Source of the DNA: Crocodylus rhombifer
Taxonomy: Eukaryota; Chordata; Crocodylia; Crocodylidae
Direction: 5' to 3'
Assembly: GCA_038503035.1 (NCBI GenBank)
Contig: JAVSML010001164.1
Location: 124,001-188,000, forward strand
DNA: 64,000 nt
Shown here in pieces: positions 54,901-64,000 of this stretch. Both the position numbers and the translations under genes were made by a program. Position 1 is the first letter of the stretch. The number at the start of each line of letters is the position of its first letter. Below the pieces are notes generated by a model. The model had not been told where the DNA came from, did no database searches, and saw only the letters and a list, made by a program, of their open reading frames with translations.

Positions 54901-57900
54901 CTATCGAAAGTGGAGAGCCCGACGTACAGATCAAGTGCATTTTGGCCATGGGACTGTGTGTTATGCCTTCAGATCAGTTTGTGGTGGTGGGTGCGGAAAA
55001 AGGTGGGGACTTTTCAGCTCTACAAAACTGGTTCAATAGCTCCCTTTTCAGGTCAGAATCACTCCCTCGTCAGCAGGACTTTCCTGTTAGGGGTCAAGTG
55101 CATTTCCTATTAGGTACTTTTTCGCCAGACTTTGTGTTGCTGACCCAGTCCCCAGTGCACGCAGAAGGCAGTAATGAGACATGCTTAGTAGCTTGCTGGA
55201 TGGAGTTGGGCTAGACATCAGTGACAGATTAACAAGTTTCCACACAAACAGCCAATTTTCAGTCGAAACGTAACGTGTAACTTTTGAGGGCCATTTCCAG
55301 CCTGTGATATCACTGCCTTGGCAACAGTAAAATTAGACTCTCAGTCATAACAATAACCAATCTCAAGGCTTAAAAGGCCGCACTCTTCTGTCTTTCAAAC
55401 CACTCCAACGAGACTCATTTTTGGCTTACTGTACTTCACGAGCCACAGGGTGTAAACTAGTTTCCTGAAACTCAGTTAATGCATGCTCAGCACCTGACAC
55501 CATAAGCTGCAAGCATCCAGGGCTTAAGCTTTTAGACTTGCCTTTGAAGGGCTTCCCCACCTCCCTCCAGTAAGTCCCCAGGATGCCCCCACCTCCATGA
55601 GCGTCTCCTCGGGCAGCTCCGGGGCCTCGAATGTAACCGCCCCTTCCAGGTTAGCCGTGATGGGATCGGCAAAAGTGTACCGCAGACTAGACGGTGCTTC
55701 CAAAGCTTCCCCACCAGCTCCCATGATCACGTGTCTACCGCTGCACGAGCCTCCAGAGCTCAGAGAACTGGAAGAGCCCACTGCAAAGGAAAGCAGAGAT
55801 AGAAATGACTTGGATATTACCATGGAGCCAGAACTGGAGTCAAGCCACTGTTTGGACCAAGAGTGTCAACCATAGGGTCCGCAGGCTGGACCTGGCCCAG
55901 GGAGCCAAACCAATGAGACACCCTGGGCTTAGGCCACAGCCGCAGACTGTCCCTTCCACCACAGAGACCCTGAAGTAGCACGTGTGTCGGGCTTCCACAA
56001 ACACGCAAACGAAGAACATAAGCCCCACACACAACGGTCACAATCATGAGTCCCTTATTTGCCATCTAGCAGTTATGGCACTAGACTGTTCTTGCTGAAG
56101 CTCTGTTCACAGGAGTGGAATCATGCTACCCACCCCTTTGATGAGGGCATTGCCATACCAGGGCCCATCTCATTAGTACCCACTTGCTGACCCGTGCTTG
56201 CTCAAGGTGGTCCAGAGGAAGGTGCAAGAACTCCCCAGTTGAAGATGTGGGACAACCTGGCTCCCTGTCAAGTTAGATTTCATCCTGGTCTCCATGAGCT
56301 AGGCTCTGAAACAGGTGGATTAACATCCCTTCCAAAACAGCTGTCACTAATGATGACAACAGCTTGGGACACTGTGTCCAGATAAAAGTCCAAGCCCATT
56401 TGGCATTTTGCTAAATTCTTGGCCTCAGACTAAAGCCAACACTATCATATGCTATTATCTCAGCTTCCCCATCATTCATCAGTCAAGCAGGATTTGATTC
56501 CCAAGCCTTCAGCACAGTTTACTAACTTGAACTACAGTAGCTATCACCTGTTACACCAAAGAGATTGCCCAGATTTGGAACTGGCAACCTCTTGTACACA
56601 AGGCAGATTTTCCTGCCAGGGCACTATGCTGCTGGCATTATCTCCAACCTGCAGATGGGGAACAGGGCTACAGATAAGATTAAGTGACCTGCCCATAATC
56701 ATCTACTGAAGCTGGGCCAGGAACTAAACCCAGTGACCCCATCCCATGTGACCCATCCTTTTCCCTTTATCCACAATCCTTTCAGCCAAACATTCAAGTC
56801 CAAACAGTGTCCCCCCCCCATCAAGTTTAGTCTAAAGGCTTCGTGTTAATAAAAGGAGCACCCATGTGTATGAATTCATAATGAGATAATTAACCCTGCA
56901 ATACATCTTGCACTAAACCTGGCTGTAATACTGAACATCACTGAATTTCTGGGTAATAAAGGCACATCCTTTCCTCTCTGGATTTGCTGCTCTCTGTCTT
57001 CAGAAGACTCAGGACTTGTAACTCATAGCTGAGTAACTAATGTAAAATATACTCAGTTTCTTTTCCTCTAAAGCTTCACTGGTCGAGTGCTACGCTTCAA
57101 AGACTGAAAGAATCAAAAGGAGTGTTGCTAGTTCTTTGAGGGGGGAGGAAAGGAGTGGGCAAGCTCTAAGAATCTCATGTTTCAGATATTTTTGTAATTG
57201 CAAGACACTTTTCAGAAGCTTTAATGCAGGAGTGTTGAACATCTGACCCCACAGGCTGAAGAAGGGGTGTGGGACCAGTACGCACGTCATGTCAGGCCTG
57301 TGGAGCCATTTCCCACCATGCCAGACATAGCATATGCTGCATCAGTCCTGGACCAGTGAGAACAGCACTATCCACAGCGCTCCTGCGGGGTTGGTCTGGG
57401 ACATGCACTACATGTGACACCTGCTTCAGCCAGTCCAGGACCTGTGCTGTGCACAGCACCTGCCTCAGCTGGCCAAGTAGGGTGCTGTGTGCCGTGTGGG
57501 TGCCATGTGCAGCACAGTGCACTGTGAAGTCCCAGGTCAGCCCGAGCGGGCACTGGGCATTCATGGAACGGACAGCACGTGCAGCAGTCATGAATTGGGT
57601 GCTGTGTGCAGCACATGTCCTGGGCTGGTCAGTGCAGGCAGCATCTGCGGTCTGGCACGTGGGTCAACTCTGAGACCCAGGGGTAGCACCGGGGGCTGGA
57701 GGATGGGACTGCAGGCCACATCTTTGACATCCCTTCTTTAACAGGATGCAGGCAAGCACTCTGGTGTGGCTGTTAATGGGGTGTGAGGTGGTTATACAGA
57801 AGACTCCTCAAATATTTAGATTGTATGGCATCTTGTTACCTCTGAGCCTCCTTCCTCCTTTTGGTCGATATACAAAGAAGGCCCACACACCCTCTTTGTA

Positions 57901-60900
57901 TGTCAACCAGAAGACATGATGGGTTTAGCAAACCTAATAACAATAACCAGCAGGTCTAGAAGCTCCACCCTTACCTGTAATACTCATAATACTCATATTG
58001 CAGCCTGCACTGAAGGGGCTTGGGGATGGCTTAGCATCCTCTCCAGAGGATGCTGAATAGGGAGAGTCTATTTACAATCTAAAGCATGCCATCAGCATGA
58101 AGCTCTGCAGAGATCAGACTTTACATTCTCTGGTCTTTGTAATCAATTTGCGTGTAAGCTGAGAGATGCTTTTTATTTGTGCCAACCCCTGCCCCAGCCC
58201 AAAACTGGAGGGGGACTAGAGGGAGGGAGAGATGGTCTCCACAATCAATTATGAAAATGAGTTCTTAATTAAACCTAATGTCTTGACCGAGTAAAATGGA
58301 CTTAAATGATAACAGCAACAACTGTTCCAGTTTAATATTAAGTATATATTCATTTCTTTCTGAAAAGGACAGTATCAAACAGTAGTAGAAATGAGGAATT
58401 ATACCACTACATTTGTTTGGACAGAAGGGTACTAGACAGGTAGTGTTTTGTGGGAAAAAAAAGGTAGAGGGGATTTCACTGATTTGAGTATAGCAAGTCT
58501 CCCTATTAGCATTTGGGACACGGGACTGGATGGGTTCTCCTAGATAATCTAGTCCAGTCACTAATCTATCAGCAATCTATGCACCTATGAAAGGCTGAAG
58601 GGCAAAATTCCTTAAAGAGGGACAGAAATAAAAAGGGGGGAAAAAAAAAATAGTTCACAGCTCTCCTGCAGCACTGGAAACAGCTATTGGACACGACCTC
58701 TTGCAGCAATAAAAGCAGCTACACTGTGCTAGCATTAGTCCGAGTTATGACCTCAATAACATTCATGCCAGATGAAGTTCAATATAATATGTCCCGATAA
58801 ACCTTCTTAGGCTGCCAATATCCTATTGGCATGAAACAGACCCCCCTAGCACTAAAACCAACCATCACCATCTCCCAGACAGATGCAGAGAAGACCGAAA
58901 GGTCCATTACCTGAAAACATCCTGGTCCTAGTGGTTTGCGGTGGCGTTGTCCCACTTGGAGGGGACCCAACAGTGAAGATCACCGGTGATGGGCTAACAG
59001 AGCCCATAGCCCTAGCACCAGAGTACAGGTTTCCTCCGCAAGCACCAGAGGGAGCTACAGAAATAAAGCGAAAATGAGCAGCTTTTTAAAATTGGGGTTA
59101 CTCAGAAAGCCGAGTCTCCTGTCCACAAAACTACCTGATGACTTTCCCACCAATTTTCTATACAATTCTGTGTTACCAGCGCATGCCAATACTCCCAATG
59201 AGACCAGAAATAAGGGCAAAACGGTGCACCACTGGGGCCGTGCTGCCAGTGCTGTTTGGTCCTAACATGGTACTACAGCCAAGTGCAGCCGTTCTCAGGA
59301 CAGGCACCAAGTGACATGCCTCCATATACATGTTTGAGCTTCACTTAGGAAAGCATTCAGTGCTTTATGGTACACCTATGATTCACAAAAGGGGGAAAAA
59401 AAAGGGGCATCCACGATGATCCCCCGGTGCTTTTCAGCCATAGACAAACAGCTTTAACAAAAGGAGGCAAACACCATTACCCCACTTTGCAGATACTGCG
59501 GTCCTTTTCTGAGCCAAGGCTAGGAAGTTACCTGTATGTATATATGTAAGGTACAAGCTGCCTCGGTACATGCCTAAAACAAGCTGCTGGGGCTTCCCGT
59601 TTTCCCCCCCTACCTGTTATCTCCATGGGCTTCTCATTGTTCAGGCTGTCATTGCTGCCAGCTTCTGAGATCTGTGCCCCAAAGGCAGCCTTGAGAAGTA
59701 GGTCAGTGAGCCTGCCGGTACTCAGAGATCTAAAGAGGAAATGAAGGGCAAGGATGCAACATCTGGGATGTTGTGGGGTTTGCAGAGAACAGGAACTTGC
59801 TGAATCTGTGCCGTTCTGCTTTCCATGCATTGCACACTAAATGACGCAGCGTGGTTACTGTTGGCCCCATACTCCTTGCTGCTCAGTGACAAAGCCCCAG
59901 GATACCACTAGCTGGGGGTACAGCTACTTGCTCTACCATCTATCTTTGCTTTCTGTAAGCATTTACAACTGTGGCTCCAATAGGGGAATGGTTTCCTTCA
60001 GGTCTCGTTGCTATTTCAGGAGACACTGAGGCAAATCCCTTCTGTTGGAGCAAAAGCCCATCCATGCGGATAGACAGAACTGGAACACCTGGCTTGCTGC
60101 GGGTCTGTTCAGAACCAGTATGTGCAAGAGGACCCACAACGCCAACCTACAACAGGGTCAGGAGGGAAGACTAACAGAAGTGACAGCAGCTTCATGCCCC
60201 AAAACAATCCCAGTGAGAAGAAAAAACCCAATGATGGGTCTTAAAAGGATCTCCATTCCAGGCACTTGTTAGATAGGAAACCCTTCCACCCTCACAGCAG
60301 AAATTAGCAGCAGGTGTGTGCAATCTAAGTAGCCTCCTATAAACAACTGAATCCAGATCCTCAGTGACTGAAGTCTTGGGCACTATCCCGCCGCTAATAC
60401 CAGTTTCTTGTTGGAAGATCTGAGACAACCTCCAAAAGCCAGGCTTCCAGATCATATGCGACTGCACGATATCATGACCACATCTCACCTGCCCTTAATC
60501 TCTTCCACAGGTCTCAAGCCCAAGCCGGTCTGCTGGCAGTGGAAGTGACCCATCTCCTTCAGATCCGGCAGAGTCTTGTTCCGCGTTGGGGCTACCATGA
60601 CTCCCTGGTGGGCCAGGAGTGTGAGGAGGTTTTGGGAGCTCGGGGTTTTGGGGAACTCAAAAGGGGGCATGGCCTACAAAGAAAAGATCTGATGCTTTTC
60701 ACTGGGTTTTTTGTTTTTAAATAAAGTCAAGTCAAGGGTGGGGGGTGCTCCCCTCTACTAGATCCCACAAAAACATGGCTTACAAACCATGAGCTTTCCC
60801 CCAGTCCCAGAGGAAAAGCAGCCCCTGAAAACACTTGATCTTTGTGGTGCTGCTCACAGGTTGTGCCACACTGACAACAGCACGCAGGAAGCTATTCAAG

Positions 60901-62739
60901 CTGCCACTGATTTAACAGGGCTGCCATCTCCACTGCCACCCCAGGAGAGAGGCCTGAAAGGCAAATCCCAGCCTCTGTGAAAATCAACCCTGCTGTTCAC
61001 TGACCAGCCCTTAAAGGACCCACTAAGAGCTACTAGCAAATACAATACATTTTTATCTATTTAGAGTTATTTACCCCAAAACAACCCACCAGAGTGAGCT
61101 GCAAGAGACCCCAAAGCAGGGTCCATACAATACCTTTGTCGGGGAGCCCATGATAGTTGGTAAAGGGCTTCTCTGCATAAATTCAGACAGCTTCGGTGAG
61201 GACCTCAACTGCCGGCAATGCTGCAAACCATGAATCTGCAGGGGCTGGCTGACTGGGACATGGCCAAAGTGAGCCACCAGAGGGTCCGAGTGCTGCTTAG
61301 TAATCTTCTGCCGGCAGGAATGCAAATCGGACAGGTTGGGGGCACTGTGCAGCCGGGAGCCCATGCCTCGGGCAGAGTGCTCGGGCATGGACGCACCTAG
61401 AGGGTCCAAGCACACAGACCACATGAGCCCTCTCTGCAAGGGGCAGGTTTGAGCCCAGGACCTGCATTGCCAGCCTTAAAGGAACCTTAGACAGGTCAAG
61501 CCCGTGCTCTGCTCTCAGCCACAAAACACTTTTGAGGCCTGAATTAGGCTGTGGGCTTTCAGGGTCTAAACTCAAGTGATGAAGGGGAAAGGGTAAGCAC
61601 TGCAGAATGATGTTTTCCGATACTGCAGTGGTTGGAAAAGAGGGTGCGCTATCCTTGCTTGGGTTTGGCAGCCGTGAAACCACATATTGTGAAATCTCCT
61701 GGGCAAGGGATTTTCTGAGGAGGGTTTAGTTAGGGGGCAAAGGAGAATTCAGTTTTACTGGGTTGCAGCAAACACACAAGCCACTGATTTCCACAATGCG
61801 AGCAGGAACTTGTGGCATTTTAAACATGGTAATACCAGGGCAAGCACAGGGGCAGTAACAGCAGGAGGCAAGAATCCTCTTCTTACCACAAAACACCTCC
61901 TGTCTGAACCAAACATCTGGGAAGGTAAGAAAGGAAAATCCCTTTCCTGGGGCCTTCTAGAGCGCACTTCTGGTGGATCAAACTGCAGCTTCATGGGGGA
62001 GGGTAAAGAGGAGGAAGACAAATCAATACAGTACTAACATACCAGGCATGGGGGTCCTGCTTCTCATCTCTGCTCCAAGAGGGGAGGGGATCACAGTCTG
62101 TCCAGGCTGCTCTGGGATTGTTCCAACTTTAAGGGGGACACAATCAACAGCTTTATGCAGTATTATACAGTAACACAACACATACAGAAAGCATCAAGCA
62201 GACCCACAAAGCTTCCCCACCCCATCCTTAGGTGTTACATGGAAAGAAAAAAAAGACCGCTCCAGGGCAAGAGCAAGGAAGAATCTGCAGGAACTTGGGA
62301 AATGGGATCAGAAGCCCATATTAAACTGGGGTTAAAACAGAGGAAGAAAATGCGAACACCAGTGGATCCCCATCCAGAACAGTGCCATCTTGCTGGGGTA
62401 GAGACAGAAGAGATGCAAGAGATCTAGTAAAATTGGGGGCCCTCCCTGCATAGTGTAAGGCACATCCACTGGCCAGTGGAGAGGGCAGGGAGAAAACCTA
62501 GCCAACAGTGCTGCTAGTGCCATTTCCCTACACTGGGCACATTTCATTTTGTCACAGCAGAAGACACATCAGCTGGCGGCCTCTTACCTTGCGGAGATGG
62601 TGTGTAAGGCTTGGCACCGCCGAAGGAGAACTTCCTGGGAGCAGACGCAGCTCCGTGCTCTCCAGCGAAAGGAGGGGAAGCACCAGTTTTGGGAAAACCC
62701 AGAGGACTCGTACTGCTGGCTCTGCGGACTGCACCAGAC
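46374..62739 (-). CDS. ULK1: Unc-51-like autophagy kinase 1, C-terminal part (12 exons; gene continues right of the window)
   Basis: Exons in transcript order: 62588-62739, 62043-62126, 61134-61396, 60489-60673, 59614-59729, 58911-59054, 55593-55780, 52097-52275, 51680-51798, 48531-48688, 47958-48093, 46374-46429. Every junction is GT-AG and phases agree throughout (1780 bases). ULK1 is the Ser/Thr kinase that starts autophagy in a complex with ATG13, FIP200 and ATG101. The window holds the Ser/Pro-rich linker and the EAT domain (from about [12 protein letters not shown] to the end), a pair of MIT-like helical bundles that bind ATG13 and membranes. The protein ends [13 protein letters not shown], as in human ([13 protein letters not shown]). 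Linker sites equivalent to the known AMPK site Ser556 ([12 protein letters not shown]) and mTORC1 sites Ser638 (LRSSPKL) and Ser758 (GRSLSTGRL) are preserved. The kinase domain lies beyond position 64000. Confidence 0.97.
46740..46900 (+). repeat. Possible ancient LINE/SINE tail
   Basis: CTTGTGTCTGTATAGCACCT followed by TGCACAGTGCAG resembles the tail of an old amniote repeat also suggested near 30640-30740. Uncertain class. Confidence 0.35.
46907..47120. mobile_element. hAT-type MITE with perfect 8-bp target duplication
   Basis: Starts AAGAGTGCTCAAGCCCC and ends AAAATGTTGGTCATCACTGT. TCTACAGC flanks it on both sides (46899-46906 and 47121-47128). Lies in the last ULK1 intron. Confidence 0.85.
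47958..48093 (-). CDS. ULK1: ULK1 EAT domain exon
   Basis: Encodes [20 protein letters not shown], then [20 protein letters not shown] and ENINK; human has [20 protein letters not shown]. Confidence 0.97.
48307..48493. mobile_element. hAT-type MITE, 187 bp, second copy of the 8891 family
   Basis: CAGGGGCGGGCAATTATTTT at the left, CATTTTGCCCACCCCTG at the right, with no length change relative to the 8891-9077 copy. Flanking 8-mers are only partly similar. Confidence 0.88.
48531..48688 (-). CDS. ULK1: ULK1 EAT domain exon (MIT2)
   Basis: Encodes [40 protein letters not shown], then [12 protein letters not shown]; human has [20 protein letters not shown]. Confidence 0.97.
48953..50138. mobile_element. 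Long non-autonomous hAT-type element
   Basis: Left end CAGGGTTGCACAATTATTTG, right end GATATTTTGCTCATCCCTG, related to the 187-bp family at the tips. Target duplication CTTTAAGC (48945-48952) and CTTCAGGC (50139-50146), 6 of 8. The GC-rich interior, full of CAGC and GCTGC units, opens long frames with no family similarity. In the ULK1 intron between MIT2 exons. Confidence 0.78.
50249..50515 (+). repeat. Direct repeat, copy 1 (ULK1 intron)
   Basis: Shares long stretches with 51083-51335 at a spacing of 834 bases, for example CTGAATTGCAGTCACCTTTC and CTGCATTGCCATTAGGTA. Either a local duplication or two copies of an unnamed repeat. Confidence 0.75.
51083..51335 (+). repeat. Direct repeat, copy 2 (ULK1 intron)
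   Basis: Partner of 50249-50515, diverged by point changes and small indels (TTATTGGTGGCTGAATTGCA here, TTATTGGTGACTGAATTGCA there). Confidence 0.75.
51680..51798 (-). CDS. ULK1: ULK1 EAT domain exon
   Basis: Encodes [20 protein letters not shown], then [19 protein letters not shown], nearly identical to human. Confidence 0.97.
51887..51994. repeat. (AC)n microsatellite interrupted by a 10-N assembly gap
   Basis: GAACGAACGAAC then (AC)n, ten N at 51939-51948, and (AC)n again. The true length is unknown. Lies between two EAT-domain exons of ULK1. Confidence 0.97.
52097..52275 (-). CDS. ULK1: ULK1 EAT domain exon (MIT1)
   Basis: Encodes [33 protein letters not shown], then [20 protein letters not shown]; human has QEHTEILRGLRFTLLFVQHV and [20 protein letters not shown]. 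Confidence 0.97.
53501..53782. mobile_element. Fold-back, palindrome-rich miniature element
   Basis: Ends CTGTACACATG (53501-53511) and CATGTGTCAG (53773-53782) are inverted. Inside are an inverted pair around GTGTATTCAGT (about 53574-53615 against 53662-53698), a hairpin at 53543-53561, a perfect 14-base palindrome at 53710-53723, a perfect 26-base palindrome at 53729-53754, and a further near-palindrome at 53758-53779. No coding sequence. No target duplication identified. Confidence 0.65.
53860..53995 (-). repeat. MIR SINE fragment
   Basis: Reverse complement of MIR: TGAGATTAAGCGCCTTGTCC, then CAGGTCACGTACACAATCTG and CCTCCTGACTTCTAAGCTAG. Confidence 0.7.
55593..55780 (-). CDS. ULK1: ULK1 exon leading into the EAT domain
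   Basis: Encodes [20 protein letters not shown], then [20 protein letters not shown] and ELPEETLME; human has [20 protein letters not shown] and PEETLME. Confidence 0.95.
56640..56745 (-). repeat. MIR SINE fragment
   Basis: Reverse complement of MIR: GATGGGGAACAGGGCTACAG, GATTAAGTGACCTGCCCATA, then GCCAGGAACTAAACCCAG. Confidence 0.65.
57227..57735. mobile_element. Non-autonomous hAT-type element in ULK1 intron
   Basis: Left end CAGGAGTGTTGAACATCTGA, right end CACATCTTTGACATCCCTT. Flanks CTTTAATG (57219-57226) and CTTTAACA (57736-57743) match 6 of 8. GC-rich interior with repeated GTGCAGCACA-type words. Confidence 0.7.
58500..58600 (+). mobile_element. Possible CR1 3' end fragment
   Basis: GGACTGGATGGGTTCTCCTA followed by GATAATCTAGTCCAGTC resembles the CR1 tail region (GACTCGATGATCT-type). 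Low confidence. Confidence 0.35.
58911..59054 (-). CDS. ULK1: ULK1 linker exon
   Basis: Encodes [20 protein letters not shown], then RTRMFS; human has [19 protein letters not shown] and RTRMFS. Confidence 0.95.
59614..59729 (-). CDS. ULK1: ULK1 exon with mTORC1 Ser758-equivalent site
   Basis: Together with the preceding split codon it reads [20 protein letters not shown], then NNEKPMEIT; human has [20 protein letters not shown] and QEKPMEI. The serine targeted by mTORC1 in human (Ser758; mouse Ser757) is present. Confidence 0.95.
60489..60673 (-). CDS. ULK1: ULK1 linker exon
   Basis: Encodes [40 protein letters not shown], then [13 protein letters not shown]; closely follows human [19 protein letters not shown] and RNRTLPDLSE. 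Confidence 0.96.
61134..61396 (-). CDS. ULK1: ULK1 linker exon with AMPK/mTORC1 site equivalents
   Basis: Encodes [29 protein letters not shown], then [20 protein letters not shown] and [23 protein letters not shown] surrounds human Ser556 (AMPK) and LRGSPKL surrounds Ser638; both serines are kept. Confidence 0.95.
62043..62126 (-). CDS. ULK1: ULK1 linker exon
   Basis: Encodes [20 protein letters not shown], then MRSRTPMPG; human has VGTIPERPGW and GAEMRGGRSP. Acceptor CTTAAAG, donor CCTG|GTATGT. Confidence 0.9.
62588..62739 (-). CDS. ULK1: ULK1 linker exon (first in window)
   Basis: Encodes [20 protein letters not shown], then [18 protein letters not shown]; human has RKISLGGRPYTPSPQ. Acceptor TGGTCAG, donor CAAG|GTAAGA. 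Confidence 0.88.
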
Positions 62740-64000
62740 CTGACCAGAAACAGCAAAGCACAGGTTAGGCCAGAAGGCAGTGAAGAGGCACAAGGGAAGG
62801 GACCATCCCAATCCGCTTCAACGTCTCAGGCTACTTCATGAGAGCTTTGTTACAATTTTAAAAAAAAATTGAGCCTAATCACAGACCAGACGCTGTACAA
62901 GCACAGAACCAGCAGCTGGTTCCCACCCAAAGGCTGTACAATCCAAACGAAGTCTTGCAAAGCAAAAAGAACAAAACCAACTATAACAAGGGGAACTAAT
63001 GCCTTGCTCCTCATTTTTAGGAGTGCTCCACAGCACACAGGAATTCCTACCAACTCCATGGAAGTCCAACTTCTTTACCCTTTGATTTACTTTAATAACT
63101 CCAGCAAACATGCCTGATGGTTTGTTATTCTGCTGTTGATCCCGAGTGTTTGGCTGCCTGCACTTTCATTAGAGTAGCCTTTTAATTAAATAGCCGCATA
63201 AGCACTCACTGCATTGCATAGTACGTGAGCTGTGCCAAGGGAGTTACTGCCTTGGAGAGCTTTGAACTGGTCAGAAGCAAAATACAAAGCTAAAACAGTG
63301 GTGTGTGGTCAGCAGTTCTGGCATGACAGAGGGAAGAACGGGGGGGCATGAGGGGTGTTTTAGACTTGGATTTTCAAGAGCCCTAGCTCCTAAACTTGCT
63401 TAATTAATTGCCTTTGGAGGAGGGGGATAAATCTCTCCCTTCAGTAACAAAAATTACTTTAATCCATGCTGATATACAGCTTGGGTGTCAGCCAGATCCT
63501 GCAAACAGACAGAAGGGGAAAAAAAAGGGAAAAGAACAGTGTGCCCAATTAAATCTGGGCCATTTAAAGACACAGGAACATAGTTTTTGGCACTTCACAA
63601 TATACTTTACATGGGAATGGCCCAACTGCAGCCCTCAGGACTATTAAATAATACCTGCTCTGAACTTGCACCTGACTAAAGCTGCTCAGAGAGCTGGAAT
63701 GTCACATAGTCCTGAGGGAGATGGAATGGAGTAAGCAGAGGACGTGTGATGTGGCATGTCACATATGACACATCTGTCCATAAACAAGTTACACGCATAT
63801 GCTGTCTAGTCACCCTGTCAAAATGTTCTTGTCAACAGAACAACAGTTCAGTTGGTCTGTCATGTGGCCTTTAGGCATGTGGTGAAATGGACACATTTTT
63901 GCCTTCGCCCCAAAAACCTTAGAGGCATTTACTCAAAATGACCTGGCATGGAAGACCAGCTATTTGGATTAAATATTTTTTTCAGGATCCTTGATAGGAA
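62740..64000. other. ULK1: ULK1 intron, incomplete at the right edge; no exon recognised
   Basis: No segment matching ULK1 residues upstream of the first linker exon was found, and no other gene is visible. The kinase-domain exons should lie further right. Confidence 0.6.

Noticed and set aside
57269..57741. Cys-rich frames on both strands
   Set aside because: Lie inside a hAT-type element with repetitive GTGCAGCACA words; not a cysteine-rich protein family.

Overview
The window is vertebrate nuclear DNA: intron-rich genes on the minus strand with GT-AG splice sites, two CpG-island promoters, and many old transposon copies (hAT and Tigger-type DNA elements, CR1 3' ends, MIR). CR1 tails ending in a TATGAAA-like motif, together with many hAT miniature elements, suggest a sauropsid, possibly a crocodilian or turtle. 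That guess is an inference from repeat style only.

Reading right to left (direction of transcription) there are three genes, in the order known around human 12q24.33 (ULK1, PUS1, EP400, all on one strand). (1) ULK1, about 64000 to 43215: the last 12 coding exons, covering the phospho-regulated linker and the complete C-terminal EAT domain, then a 3' UTR of about 3 kb. The kinase domain lies beyond the right edge. (2) PUS1, about 29200 to 21830: all six coding exons assemble into one 414-residue frame with a short basic leader from exon 1 and the catalytic ARTDKG motif. (3) In the place of EP400, about 16600 to 994, is a compact and strongly diverged EP400-family gene. Twelve exons splice in perfect phase into a 750-codon frame (stop included). 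They carry the HSA domain and the first SNF2 ATPase lobe, but not the roughly 640-residue N-terminus of human EP400 nor several other segments. An in-frame stop follows before the second ATPase lobe. It looks like a truncated EP400 paralogue rather than EP400 itself, and is the main point of interest.

Between PUS1 and the EP400-like gene are a frameshifted histone H2A pseudogene, a Tigger-type element and several hAT elements. Between PUS1 and ULK1 (about 29.35-43.2 kb) I see no gene, only CR1, MIR-like, Tigger and microsatellite sequence. Repeat structures worth a look are three hAT elements in series joined by 8-bp TCTAGA-like targets in PUS1 intron 1, a palindrome-rich fold-back element in a ULK1 intron, and a pair of matching Tigger copies that retain a Ser/Thr-Pro-x-Lys-rich coding remnant.

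ULK1 (autophagy initiation kinase) and PUS1 (tRNA pseudouridine synthase) are not functionally linked to each other; the arrangement is conserved synteny, not an operon. Exon calls were made by hand from splice sites, reading phase and protein similarity recalled from the human families; no alignment or search was run.
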